From Streptomyces sp. NBC_00576 (GTDB taxonomy: Bacteria > Actinomycetota > Actinomycetes > Streptomycetales > Streptomycetaceae), in NCBI RefSeq assembly GCF_036345175.1, contig NZ_CP107780.1, positions 1,426,001 through 1,490,000 on the forward strand: a stretch of 64,000 nucleotides of DNA, given 5' to 3'. Shown piece after piece: positions 17,559 through 25,479 of the stretch (positions within the stretch are counted from its first letter, which is position 1; every line of letters begins with the position of its first letter). Both the position numbers and the translations under genes were made by a program. The notes under the pieces were generated by a model. It had not been told where the DNA came from and made no database searches. It worked only from the letters and a program-made list of their open reading frames with translations.

Positions 17559-18173
17559 GTGGCAAGGGTGCGGTTGAGCGTGGCCGAGCGGCGCGAGGAC
17601 TTGTTGCGGGCCGCCATCGAGCAGATCGAGGCGCGGGGCGTGGCAGCGGTCAGGATCGCCGACGTGGCCGCCGTCCTCGGGGTGAGCAACGCGCTGGTGC
17701 TGTACCACTTCTCGACCAAGGAGAAGCTGGTCGCCGCCGCGTTCCGGTACGCGGCGGAGGCCGATCTCACCCACCTGGGCAAGCTTCTCGGGCGCCGATC
17801 CCCGGCACTTCGCAGGCTTCGGTCCGCCGTGCGCTGGTATGCGCCTACCGGTCAGGCCAAGGGCTGGCGGCTGTGGATCGAGGGGTGGGCGGTGTCCCTG
17901 CGCGACCCGGCGCTGCGGGAGGTCGCCGGCGACCTGGACCGGCGCTGGAAGGCGGCGATCACCGAGGTCATCGCGGAGGGGGTGGCCGCGGGCGAGTTCG
18001 AGTGCCCAGACCCCCCGGGCACGGCCCTGCGGCTCACGGCGCTGCTGGATGGGCTGGCCGTCCAGCTGACGGCGTACGACGGGGTGTCGCGGACACGGGC
18101 CGAGCAGTGGGTCGACGCTGCGCTGGCCGGCGAACTGGGGCTTGAGCAGGCGGCGTTGACATCAGGCAGGTGA
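17559..18173 (+). CDS. TetR-family transcriptional regulator
   Basis: A 204-residue TetR protein. The DNA-binding helix-turn-helix is VRIADVAAVLGVSNALVLYHFSTKEKLVAAAF; the C-terminal ligand domain has a tetracyclin-repressor-like pattern with WRLWIEGWAVSLRDPALREV, as in BetI-like regulators. The GTG start has TAGTGT ending six bases upstream and no ribosome-binding site, so it may have its own leaderless transcript. It probably controls the preceding dehydrogenase, itself or both; the similar phrases GGTGTCCGG and CGTGTCCGG in the gap (17489-17540) are possible half-sites, which is speculative. Confidence 0.87.
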   Translation: MARVRLSVAERREDLLRAAIEQIEARGVAAVRIADVAAVLGVSNALVLYHFSTKEKLVAAAFRYAAEADLTHLGKLLGRRSPALRRLRSAVRWYAPTGQAKGWRLWIEGWAVSLRDPALREVAGDLDRRWKAAITEVIAEGVAAGEFECPDPPGTALRLTALLDGLAVQLTAYDGVSRTRAEQWVDAALAGELGLEQAALTSGR

Positions 18174-18185
18174 GTCGGTGCGGGC

Positions 18186-18262
18186 GCCGGACCTGGGGGT
18201 TGCCGCCCCCAGACCCCCGCTTCGGCCTGAACGGCCTCGACCTCAAACGCCGGACGGGCTGA
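18186..18262. repeat. Dispersed intergenic repeat, family 1, copy 1 (convergent junction)
   Basis: This segment holds a hairpin (CTGGGGG 18193-18199, CCCCCAG 18206-18212) and a 21-base block at 18241-18261 that is the exact reverse complement of 62823-62843. Both copies lie between convergent genes. I know this GC-rich element as a common intergenic repeat in Streptomyces; a two-way terminator role is inferred. Confidence 0.7.
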
Positions 18263-18345
18263 GATGGCCTGGACCGGCATGGAAAACCGCCGAACACTGC
18301 ACCCCCGCATCCGCCACCCACACCCCGAGCCCTACACCGGTCACT

Positions 18346-19164
18346 TCACGCAACCCACTCGATCCGGCTCTTGATCTCGTCCGGCGACAGATGCCCTTTT
18401 GCCGTCACCTCGTCCCCCGACGACTCTCCCCTCAGCCGCCGCCCGATCCACGGGACCAGGTATTCGCGGGCCCAGTGGACGTCGTCGCGGCGGATCTCCA
18501 AGGCGCCTCGGGGCGGCAACACGGGCCAGGGCTGGTCCGGGTCGGCCGGGATTTCCAGGCCGAGGACCTGGCCCGCGCGCAGCGCCACGCGCGTGTGGCC
18601 CTCCGCGGAGAGGTGCAGCCGGTCGCCGTCCCAGGCCCGGCGGTCCTGGATGGTCTTCAGAGACCACAGGTCGAGGACGGGGCAGCCGTACCGGTCGGCG
18701 ATGGCCCGCAGATGTCCGTTGTACGTGGCGATCTTGCCGCGCATGTGCTTCAGGACGGGGACGTTGCGGGTGTCGAACCCGGTCGTCACCATCACCGTGC
18801 CGACCGCCGAGGTAAGGCCGATCACCGCTCGTTCGAAGCGTTCGGCGACCTCGTCCGGGTCGCTGCCGGGCCGGATTATGTCATTGCCGCCCGCGCAGAA
18901 GGAGACCAGGTCCGGCGCCTGCTCCCTGGCGCGTGGAAGCTGCTCGGCCACGATCTGGTCGAGCAGCCTCCCGCGTACCGCGAGGTTCGTGTAGTCGAAG
19001 TCGCCCTCGGGTCGCCGGTCCGCGAGCAGTACCGCGAACCGGTCGGCCCAGCCGACGAACGCCCCGTCGGGGCCGGGGTCGCCGACGCCTTCGGTGAAGC
19101 TGTCCCCCACCGCCACGTACGACCCGATCACCGCTCTGCTGTCATTCTTCGAATCGTCTGCCAC
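18346..19164 (-). CDS. SGNH/GDSL hydrolase
   Basis: A 272-residue SGNH hydrolase (esterase/lipase/acyl-hydrolase fold). Block I is VAVGDSFTEG with the nucleophilic Ser, the Gly block is VRGRLLDQ, block III is CAGGNDII and block V is DRLHLSAEGH with the Asp/His pair, so the catalytic set is complete. No signal peptide, hence a cytoplasmic enzyme acting on an unknown ester. Start is a GTG. It is convergent with the TetR gene across a dispersed repeat. Confidence 0.87.
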   Translation of the reverse strand: MADDSKNDSRAVIGSYVAVGDSFTEGVGDPGPDGAFVGWADRFAVLLADRRPEGDFDYTNLAVRGRLLDQIVAEQLPRAREQAPDLVSFCAGGNDIIRPGSDPDEVAERFERAVIGLTSAVGTVMVTTGFDTRNVPVLKHMRGKIATYNGHLRAIADRYGCPVLDLWSLKTIQDRRAWDGDRLHLSAEGHTRVALRAGQVLGLEIPADPDQPWPVLPPRGALEIRRDDVHWAREYLVPWIGRRLRGESSGDEVTAKGHLSPDEIKSRIEWVA

Positions 19165-19253
19165 AACAGAGCATGATTCACCTTCCGATGTGAGCTACGC
19201 GACCGTAGGAAGGGGTTGACTCGCGGTGAGATAAGCCACTCGTCAAGTATTGG

Positions 19254-19973
19254 TCAACCCGGAATAACAGGAAGACGCAGCTCACGGACGCTGAAGTCGG
19301 TGATCCGGAAGTGGCTCCACGTCGTACGGAAGGCGAAGTGCCCAGCCGTGTACGGGTCCGGGTCGCTGTAGTCGAAGACGAGCCGCCCGTTGTTCCACCA
19401 GCGGACCGTCGAACCGGCCGAGACGATCCGCACCCGATACGGCTCGTTCGGGACGAGCAGCGGTTCCGCGTAGTCGTAGATCAAGGGGCGCACACCGGCC
19501 TCGCCGACGTAACGGCGCAGCCGGGTCGTGGTGTTGGTGTTGGCGCCGTAGCCGACGTAGTACGTCCTGAGGTAGTCGTACTCCGCGAGGGCGCCGCTGC
19601 GCCGGGTGGCGAAGAGGTCGTCCGGGGAGCGTACGTCGACGGCGTTCCAGAAGTTGTTCAGGTCGGAGACCCGGTCGTTCACCCCGCCCGCCGAGACCGG
19701 TGTCGCCGTGTACTCGATGACATACGGGCCCTGCAGCCTGCGCTTGAACCAGATGGTCGCGCCGCTCGGTACATCGACCTCCAGGACGCCTCGGGCCGCC
19801 GTGACGTTGCCGCCGTCCTGGAGTTCGAGGGCCCACTGGCCGAGCCCGTGCCGGAAGTCGTCGCGAGCGATGAGGCGTCCGCACGTGGCGGCACCGGCGC
19901 TCGTGGCCGGGGCGAGCGCGGTGAGCGCCGCGCCCGCCGCCAGGACTCCGAAGGTTCTGCGAGTGGTCGTCAC
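19254..19973 (-). CDS. Tat-secreted DUF6250 protein
   Basis: A 239-residue exported protein. From the GTG at 19973 (AAGGAG seven bases upstream) it begins with a twin-arginine signal, TTTRRTFGVLAAGAALTAL, and an AGAAT cleavage region. The rest is a beta-rich domain (DDFRHGLGQWALELQDGG, DRVSDLNNFWNAVD, TTTRLRRYVGEAGVRPLIYDY) that I recall as DUF6250, resembling laminin-G/concanavalin-like lectin and lyase modules. A role in plant or microbial polysaccharide use is inference, supported by a LacI-type operator just upstream. A TTG/ATG start further upstream would cross that operator. Confidence 0.75.
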   Translation of the reverse strand: MTTTRRTFGVLAAGAALTALAPATSAGAATCGRLIARDDFRHGLGQWALELQDGGNVTAARGVLEVDVPSGATIWFKRRLQGPYVIEYTATPVSAGGVNDRVSDLNNFWNAVDVRSPDDLFATRRSGALAEYDYLRTYYVGYGANTNTTTRLRRYVGEAGVRPLIYDYAEPLLVPNEPYRVRIVSAGSTVRWWNNGRLVFDYSDPDPYTAGHFAFRTTWSHFRITDFSVRELRLPVIPG

Positions 19974-19992
19974 GAGGCGGCTCCTTGAGGGA

Positions 19993-20004
19993 GAAAGCGC
20001 TTGC
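19993..20004. promoter_or_regulatory. LacI-family operator-like palindrome
   Basis: GAAAGCGCTTGC at 19993-20004 contains the perfect palindrome AAGCGCTT. It is one step from the GAAAGCGCTTTC type recognised by sugar-responsive LacI regulators and lies 20 bases before the DUF6250 start. No regulator gene is adjacent. Confidence 0.45.
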
Positions 20005-20050
20005 ACAGTTAGGGAGTTCACTATCACACCCGCACACGCACACGTGAACG

Positions 20051-20092
20051 CGCCGAAGGCCGGACCCGGGAATCGGGGTCCGGCCTTCGGCG
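20051..20092 (-). terminator. Long hairpin after the LysM/M23 peptidase gene
   Basis: A 17-bp perfect stem, 20051-20067 with 20076-20092, eight-base loop, 24 bases past the stop of the M23 peptidase gene. Confidence 0.75.
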
Positions 20093-20115
20093 GATGTCCT
20101 GGCTGAGCGTGCGCC

Positions 20116-21096
20116 TCAGCCGACGGCGACGCCCTTCGAGCGGAGGTACGCGACCGGGTCCACGTCGGAGCCGTAGTCCGGGGTGGTGCGGATCTCGAAG
20201 TGCAGGTGCGGTCCGGTCACGTTGCCGGTGGCACCGGAGAGGCCGATCTGCTGACCCTCGGTCACGGTCTGGCCGGCCGAGACGGAGAGCTGGGAGAGGT
20301 GGCCGTACTGGGCGTAGTAGCCGTCGGCGAGCTGGATGACGACCTGGTTGCCGTACGCACCGCCCCAACCCGCGGAAACGACCGTGCCGGCGCCGACAGC
20401 CTTGAGGGAGGTGCCGGTCGGGACGACGAAGTCGACGCCCGTGTGGTAGCCGCTGGACCACATGCTGCCCGCCACGTGGTACCCGGTGCCGATCGTGGCG
20501 CCGGCCACCGGGAGGGTGAAGCCGCCGGAACTGCCGGTGTCGGCGGCCTCGGTCGTTGTCGAGGTCTGGGCCGTCGCGCTCTCGGTGACCGGCTGGGACG
20601 ATGTCGCCGTCTGCGTGGAATTCGAAGAGGACGAAGAGGACGAAGAGGACGAGGAAGGCGAGGAGGTGGACGCGGTCGACGCGGCCTTCTTGCCGATCGT
20701 CAGCTTCAGACCGGGGTGGATCAGGCTCGGGTCGGCGCCGATGGCGGTGTGGTTGTCCGAGTAGAGCTTCTTCCAGCCGCCGCTGACGCTCTGCTCCTGC
20801 GCGATCTTCGAGAGGTAGTCGCCTGCCTGGACCGAATAGGTCCTGACGCCCGCCTTCCTCGCGGCCCTTTCCGTCTTCGCGGAAACGGCTTCGGCCGTTA
20901 CCGACTTGGCCGTTACGGACTTGGCCATTTCCGAAAGCGACGACACGGACTGAACCGTGGACTCCGCCGTGGCCGCGTGGGCACCGGTGGCTCCCAGCAA
21001 CGGCAGAGCGAGAGCCGCTCCACCGGTTCCGGCGACGGCTATCGAGCGGGTGAATCGCTGGGACTTCGGACGGCGGTGCTTACCCTTCGCGGGCAT
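20116..21096 (-). CDS. Secreted LysM and M23 family peptidoglycan peptidase
   Basis: A 326-residue cell-wall hydrolase. A basic signal peptide (KHRRPKSQRFTRSIAVAGTGGAALALPLLGATGAHA) is followed by a LysM peptidoglycan-binding module (YSVQAGDYLSKIAQEQSV...SLIHPGLKLTI), a long Ser/Thr linker with a run of serines, and an M23 zinc endopeptidase domain whose ligands are in GYHTGVDFVVP and GPHLHFEI. It should cut peptide cross-links in the wall during growth or germination. GAAGGA precedes the ATG. A ydaO (c-di-AMP) riboswitch occupies its leader, as is usual for Streptomyces wall hydrolases such as rpfA, so expression should fall when c-di-AMP is high. Confidence 0.93.
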   Translation of the reverse strand: MPAKGKHRRPKSQRFTRSIAVAGTGGAALALPLLGATGAHAATAESTVQSVSSLSEMAKSVTAKSVTAEAVSAKTERAARKAGVRTYSVQAGDYLSKIAQEQSVSGGWKKLYSDNHTAIGADPSLIHPGLKLTIGKKAASTASTSSPSSSSSSSSSSSNSTQTATSSQPVTESATAQTSTTTEAADTGSSGGFTLPVAGATIGTGYHVAGSMWSSGYHTGVDFVVPTGTSLKAVGAGTVVSAGWGGAYGNQVVIQLADGYYAQYGHLSQLSVSAGQTVTEGQQIGLSGATGNVTGPHLHFEIRTTPDYGSDVDPVAYLRSKGVAVG

Positions 21097-21129
21097 GGCG
21101 AATTCCTTCTCCGGCGCCTGCGAGGTGAG

Positions 21130-21310
21130 CTGTCGGGTGCGGACTGGAGATGTCCGGCCACGCCTGAACGTGACTTAACCCCAAGCCTGTTCCGGAGACC
21201 GGAGCAGGCGTTCTACCTGTGGGTCCCCCGCTCCTGCCGTTCTCGGGTGTTCGAGGCGGGATCCGGGCGGCGGCAGGATTGGGCGTCCGTCCGGATTGGG
21301 GGCGAACGTA
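21130..21310 (-). ncRNA. ydaO-type c-di-AMP riboswitch
   Basis: On the minus strand, upstream of the M23 peptidase, the leader contains GGGGGACCCACAGGTAGAA, a stem built from CGCCTGCTCCGG and CCGGAACAGG, and then GGGGTTAAGTCACG. These are the conserved blocks of the actinobacterial ydaO/yuaA class that binds c-di-AMP and shuts off wall-hydrolase genes. Ends are approximate; the paired outer helix was not resolved exactly. Confidence 0.85.
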
Positions 21311-21562
21311 AGCGACCAAGACGCACGGAAACAAGCCTCGGGTTCCCTGTGTACGGGTTTCCTGTGATCCTCCCCAGAATTCCCGGTCACCGTCCGTGAA
21401 TTCTGGATCTTTCCGTCCCGCGAACTCCCTTAAAACACGCCGAAATTACGTGAACATGACGGCGACACACGGTCACGAATATGACGCTGCTCACTAGCCC
21501 GATTCACAGCAACCCTTATTCCCAAGCGAGTTGGAACAAATACCCCATAAGGAGCAGAAGCA
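21311..21562. promoter_or_regulatory. Leader and promoter region of the M23 peptidase gene
   Basis: Contains an inverted repeat, CCAGAATTC (21374-21382) and GAATTCTGG (21398-21406), and AT-richer sequence around 21430-21560 where the promoter of the riboswitch transcript should be. No gene seen. Confidence 0.4.
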
Positions 21563-23659
21563 TCAGATGCGACGAAGTCGGAAAACTGCCGCATCGAGGT
21601 CACCCTTCAGTCCGGTTCGCAAGCCGCTGTGCAACAACACGGCACCTCGATGAACTTCGCCCGTTTCGCGGCATTCGTACTCAGCTGCAGGGTCGAGTCC
21701 GCGCAGCCGCAGCGCCGGAACCGGCTCGCCGTGGTGCTGCGCCTGGAGCCAGGCGAGGACGACGCTCTCGCCCGCCAGCACGTACTGCACCGCGCTCAGT
21801 CCACCGGCCGGGCGCCGCAGCCGGTAGAGGTCGCCGCGCTGCACGACGGGCCGGATCTCCTTGTAGAGCTCCACCCACTCCCCGGCCTCGGTCAGCTCCT
21901 CCTCCGCCCACCGGGTGAGGTCCCCGCCGACGCCGAGCACCCCGGCCATCGCGCTCACGAAACGGAACCGCAACGAGCTGACCCGGCCGTTGAGCTGGGT
22001 GTTCGGGCTGTCCGTGACCCACGCCGCCATGACCCGCGCCGGATGGATCTGACTGAAGCCCTCCTGGATAGCGAGTCGGTCCAGCGGGTCGGTGTTGTCG
22101 GAGGTCCACACCTGGTCCGTACGGGCGAGGACACCGAGGTCGATCCGGCCGCCGCCGCCCGAGCAGGACTCGAAGGCGACATCGGGGTGCGCCGCCCGCA
22201 GGCGGTCCAGCAGGGTGTACAGCCCGTGCACATGGTCGACCCACAGACGCTGCGGGTAGTCCTCACCGGGCCAGCCGGCGTCGGTGAAGCAGCGGTTGAA
22301 GTCCCACTTCACGTAGTCGATGGGAGCACTGGAGAGCAGCCCGTCGAGCTGCTCCCAGAGGTACTGCCGGACATCCTCGCGGGCGAGGTTCAGTACGAGC
22401 TGATTGCGGAATTCCGTCCGCTTTCGTCCCGACTGGAACTGCACCCAGTCGGGGTGCGCGCGGTAGAGGTCACTGTCCGGGTTGACCATCTCGGGCTCGA
22501 CCCAGATGCCGAACTGCATCCCCAGGGCGTGCACGTAGTCAGCGAGCGGTTTGACGCCCGCCGGGAAGCGGTCCGGGTTGGGCGTCCAGTCGCCGAGGCC
22601 GGCCCGGTCGCTGGTGCGGGCCCCGAACCAGCCGTCGTCCACGACGAACAGCTCGACGCCGATCGCGGCGGCCCGCCGGGCCAGCGTCCCCTGCTGCTCC
22701 TCGGAGATGTCGAACTCCGTGGCCTCCCAGGAGTTGTAGAGCACGGGCCGATCCCGGTCCGCGTCCGGCACGACGAACGCGCGCTGGTACGCGTGCCACG
22801 CCCGGCTCGCCCCGCCGTGCCCCAAGTCGGTCCACAGTCCCGCGAAGACGGGCGTGGTGAAGGACTCGCCCGCCGCCAGGCACAGCAGGCCCGAGTCGTC
22901 GTATCCGGCGCCGCCGGTGATCTGCACGCGCGCGTCCGGCAACTGGGCGACGGCGATCCGCCACGACCCCGACCACCCGAGCGCGCACGCGTACACCTCG
23001 CCGTGCTCCTCGGTCGCGTCGGTGTCGAGCGCCATCCAGGGCAGGTGCTGGTGCCCGGTGTGACCTCGCCGGCTGCCGATGACCTTCTCACCGTAGGTGA
23101 GGTCCGTCCTCACGAGCTGGGACTCGGCGGCCCAGCGTCCGTGCAGTTGGGAGAGACGCCAGCCGTCGCGCTCGGGGAGCGTCCAGGTGGCGGAGTCCGC
23201 GCGGAGCAGCTCCAGCGGGCCGGTCGGGTCGGACGCGTCATGGGTGAGGGTCGCCCAGCGCTCGACCACGTCGTGGCGCATCCGGTAGTGGAGCGTGATC
23301 GCCAGCCCGGCGTCACGGAACCGCAGCCGCAGTTCGTCCCCCTCGTCGCCGCGCTCGCTCTCGTACGCCTCGAAGCGCCACTCGGTGCCCCGGCGCTCGT
23401 CGGTCCGCACGGACAGCGCGGGCCGTACGAAGCGGGGGCCGCCCTCGACCGGGTACTCCTCGCGACCGTCGAGCGGAGACTCGAAGGGCCAGTAGTCCGG
23501 CAAGGGCCGGACGGCGAGCGCCTCCGCGTCGGCGAGGGCGATCCGCGGGCCCCAGTGCAGATGCAGCAGTTCGTCGTCCTCGGTGAGATGGACGGCGTAA
23601 CTGCTCGTGGGCCCCGAGAGAAGCCACGTACGACCGGTTCCGGCAATTTCCAGCATCAT
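21563..23659 (-). CDS. Alpha-galactosidase, glycoside hydrolase family 36
   Basis: A 698-residue cytoplasmic GH36 enzyme releasing alpha-linked galactose from melibiose- or raffinose-type sugars. A beta-sandwich domain (first 280 residues) precedes the TIM barrel: LYNSWEATEFDISEEQQ, ELFVVDDGWFGAR, GIWVEPEMVNPDSDLY, the nucleophile Asp in DYVKWDFNR, ESCSGGGGRIDLG and the acid/base Asp in TSDNTDPLDRL. A C-terminal beta domain ends the protein. I choose the tandem ATGs at 23659/23656 behind GTGGGGA; a TTG at 23689 has no ribosome-binding site. There is no signal peptide, so substrate must be imported. It is divergent from a phosphatase gene and has no sugar transporter beside it. Confidence 0.92.
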   Translation of the reverse strand: MMLEIAGTGRTWLLSGPTSSYAVHLTEDDELLHLHWGPRIALADAEALAVRPLPDYWPFESPLDGREEYPVEGGPRFVRPALSVRTDERRGTEWRFEAYESERGDEGDELRLRFRDAGLAITLHYRMRHDVVERWATLTHDASDPTGPLELLRADSATWTLPERDGWRLSQLHGRWAAESQLVRTDLTYGEKVIGSRRGHTGHQHLPWMALDTDATEEHGEVYACALGWSGSWRIAVAQLPDARVQITGGAGYDDSGLLCLAAGESFTTPVFAGLWTDLGHGGASRAWHAYQRAFVVPDADRDRPVLYNSWEATEFDISEEQQGTLARRAAAIGVELFVVDDGWFGARTSDRAGLGDWTPNPDRFPAGVKPLADYVHALGMQFGIWVEPEMVNPDSDLYRAHPDWVQFQSGRKRTEFRNQLVLNLAREDVRQYLWEQLDGLLSSAPIDYVKWDFNRCFTDAGWPGEDYPQRLWVDHVHGLYTLLDRLRAAHPDVAFESCSGGGGRIDLGVLARTDQVWTSDNTDPLDRLAIQEGFSQIHPARVMAAWVTDSPNTQLNGRVSSLRFRFVSAMAGVLGVGGDLTRWAEEELTEAGEWVELYKEIRPVVQRGDLYRLRRPAGGLSAVQYVLAGESVVLAWLQAQHHGEPVPALRLRGLDPAAEYECRETGEVHRGAVLLHSGLRTGLKGDLDAAVFRLRRI

Positions 23660-23826
23660 GTCCCCACAGATCCGAACAGGCACGCTCAAGCATCAACATC
23701 ATCAGCGCCACGGCGCCCGACGGCAACGCCTGTGGAAAACTCATTGGCCTGTTCACCCATGTCGTATCGTCGAAGCGCGCCCGTCGACGAGCAGCGTCCA
23801 CGGGGCGGTGTGGGAGGGGAGCCCTC

Positions 23827-24624
23827 GTGACGCAGCAGGTCCCGTCGACCGAGCCCGAGCTGGGCGGCGTACGCAACTTCCGTGACGTGGGCGGACTGCC
23901 GACCGTTGACGGCCGGCGTGTGGCGCCCGGCCGGTTGTTCCGCAGTGGGCATCTCGCCCACGCGACCGACGAGGACGCGGCGTTTCTCGGCTCCCTGGGG
24001 CTGCACACGATCTTCGACTTCCGCAACTCGGCGGACATCAAGCTGGAGGGGCCGGACGTCGAGCTGCCGGGCGTGCGCAACCTGAACATCCCGCTGTCCG
24101 ACCCGGCGCACGGGGCGGAGTTCTGGAAGATGGTCCGGGACGGCGATCTCGACGAACTGCGCAGTCTCCTGGCCGACGGCAAGGGCGAGCAGCGGATGAT
24201 CAACTCCTACCGCGAGATCGTCAGGGACCGTACGGCCGAGCACTCCCGGATGCTCCACGCGCTGGCCGAGGACAGTGTCCCGGCCCTGATGCACTGCGCG
24301 GCCGGCAAGGACCGCGCGGGCCTGTCCATCGCGGTGACGCTGCTCGCCGTCGGGGTGGAGCGGGACGCCATCGTGGCCGACTACATGGAGTCGAACGCGC
24401 AGCACCGCCGCTACAAGGTTCGCCGCAACGGCACCGCGGCCCAGGCGTACAGCCCCGAGGTCCTGGAGCTGCTCAACCCGCTCTTCGGCACCCGCCCCGA
24501 ATATCTGACGGCGGCCATGGAGACGGTCGAGGAGACCTGGGGCAGCGTCGACAGCTATCTGGAGCAGGGGCTGAGCGTCACCCCCGAGATGCGGGAGCGA
24601 CTGCGGGAGCGCTTCCTCGACTGA
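23827..24624 (+). CDS. Tyrosine-protein phosphatase (PTP/DSP fold)
   Basis: A 265-residue phosphatase of the bacterial Y_phosphatase3 / MptpB-like group. N-terminal GGVRNFRDVGGLPTVDGRRVAPGRLFRSGHL is the family hallmark; the P-loop HCAAGKDRAGLS has the CX5R catalytic Cys and Arg plus the extra Lys and Asp seen in lipid- and tyrosine-phosphatases of this type. Starts at GTG behind GGAGGGGAG. The target is unknown. No secretion signal. Convergent with the small membrane-protein gene. Confidence 0.9.
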   Translation: MTQQVPSTEPELGGVRNFRDVGGLPTVDGRRVAPGRLFRSGHLAHATDEDAAFLGSLGLHTIFDFRNSADIKLEGPDVELPGVRNLNIPLSDPAHGAEFWKMVRDGDLDELRSLLADGKGEQRMINSYREIVRDRTAEHSRMLHALAEDSVPALMHCAAGKDRAGLSIAVTLLAVGVERDAIVADYMESNAQHRRYKVRRNGTAAQAYSPEVLELLNPLFGTRPEYLTAAMETVEETWGSVDSYLEQGLSVTPEMRERLRERFLD

Positions 24625-24649
24625 GGCCGAACCCGCTCGTCCGTGACCG

Positions 24650-24772
24650 CTACTGCTTCGCGCCCACCTCGAACAGCAGGTAGATGAACGCGGCGAAGAG
24701 GTGCCCGACCGCGATGTAGATGATCAGCCGGACCCACAGGGCCCGTGGGAACTTGTCCTCCATGTTGGTCAT
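24650..24772 (-). CDS. Small membrane protein (DUF6126-like), 40 residues
   Basis: A 40-residue protein beginning MTNMEDKFPRALWVRLI, with one hydrophobic helix (IIYIAVGHLFAAFIYLLFEV) and a short GAKQ tail. Its ATG overlaps the stop of the XRE-cupin gene as ATGA, so translation is coupled. I recall this pairing and the family name DUF6126 from other Streptomyces; that is memory, not a search. It may anchor, sense for or be the output of the regulator, or assist an efflux or redox membrane process. Coding status is supported by the overlap, the codon bias and the clean transmembrane pattern. Confidence 0.8.
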   Translation of the reverse strand: MTNMEDKFPRALWVRLIIYIAVGHLFAAFIYLLFEVGAKQ

Positions 24773-25392
24773 GGCGTCACTCCAGTGGTCGGGCCGAGGC
24801 AGAGGCCGGCGGTGGGGCTCTGCAGCAGGGTGTGGACGAAGAGCAGGTCGGTGCCGTCGCGGCCGTCGGCGGCGAGGCGGTGCGGGGTCAGCGAGTCGAA
24901 GTGCGCGCTGTCGCCGGGTGCGAGGACGTGTGCGGTGTCCCCGAGGCGCAGCCGCAGCCGCCCCTTGAGGACGTACAGCCACTCCTCGCCGGGGTGGACG
25001 CGCACGATGTCGCCCTGCGCCCCGTGCGGCACATGGACGCGCAGGGACTGCATCCCGCGTCCGGACGCACCGGCCTGCCAGTAGGACCAGCCGCCCGCAG
25101 CCGTCGGCTCCATGTCGGCGGCGCGTACGATCGCGTCCCGGTCGGCGACGGTCTCACCGAGCAGTTCGGAGACCGTCGTACCGTAAATACGGGCGAGCCC
25201 GAGCAACATCGGCAGGGAAGGCTGGCGCTGCCCGGTCTCCAGCCGGGACAGGTGGGCGGGCGACAGCCCGGCGGCCCGGGCCGCGGCCTCCAGGGTGAGG
25301 GAGGCCTGGCGGCGCAGCGCCCGGAGCTGCGGTGCGACGGCGGGCAGGTCCTCGACCGGCCTGCCTTCTTCGGGAAGGCTCATGCCCTCCAT
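24769..25392 (-). CDS. XRE-family regulator with C-terminal cupin
   Basis: A 207-residue regulator. The N-terminal lambda-repressor-type helix-turn-helix is LRALRRQASLTLEAAARAAGLSPAHLSRLETGQRQPSLPMLLGLARIYG; the C-terminal cupin barrel (VHPGEEWLYVLKGRLRLRLGDTAHVLAPGDSAHFDSLTPHRL) has the two cupin motifs, so it probably binds a small ligand or metal. Starts are ambiguous between ATG 25392 and ATG 25383. Two tandem palindromes just upstream look like its own operators. It is coupled to the 40-residue membrane protein and separated from the hopanoid operon by these operators. Confidence 0.88.
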   Translation of the reverse strand: MEGMSLPEEGRPVEDLPAVAPQLRALRRQASLTLEAAARAAGLSPAHLSRLETGQRQPSLPMLLGLARIYGTTVSELLGETVADRDAIVRAADMEPTAAGGWSYWQAGASGRGMQSLRVHVPHGAQGDIVRVHPGEEWLYVLKGRLRLRLGDTAHVLAPGDSAHFDSLTPHRLAADGRDGTDLLFVHTLLQSPTAGLCLGPTTGVTP

Positions 25393-25404
25393 TCAGCCGC
25401 ACCC

Positions 25405-25439
25405 TTACCTCCAAGGCAAATCCCTTGCCTCGGAGGCAA
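25405..25439. promoter_or_regulatory. Two tandem 7-1-7 palindromic operators, 20 bp apart
   Basis: TTGCCTCGGAGGCAA (25425-25439) is a perfect 7-1-7 inverted repeat; TTACCTCCAAGGCAA (25405-25419) is a degenerate second copy. Their centres are 20 bp apart, two helical turns, placing bound dimers on one face of the DNA. They begin 13 bases upstream of the XRE-cupin ATG and suggest cooperative autoregulation. Confidence 0.6.
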
Positions 25440-25479
25440 AAGGGGGAGGGGGCACTTCCTTTCCCTCCTGCCGCTGCTC

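Noticed and set aside
21629..23830. 733-codon plus-strand frame opposite the alpha-galactosidase gene
   Set aside because: No domain features; the minus strand encodes a full GH36 enzyme with catalytic residues.
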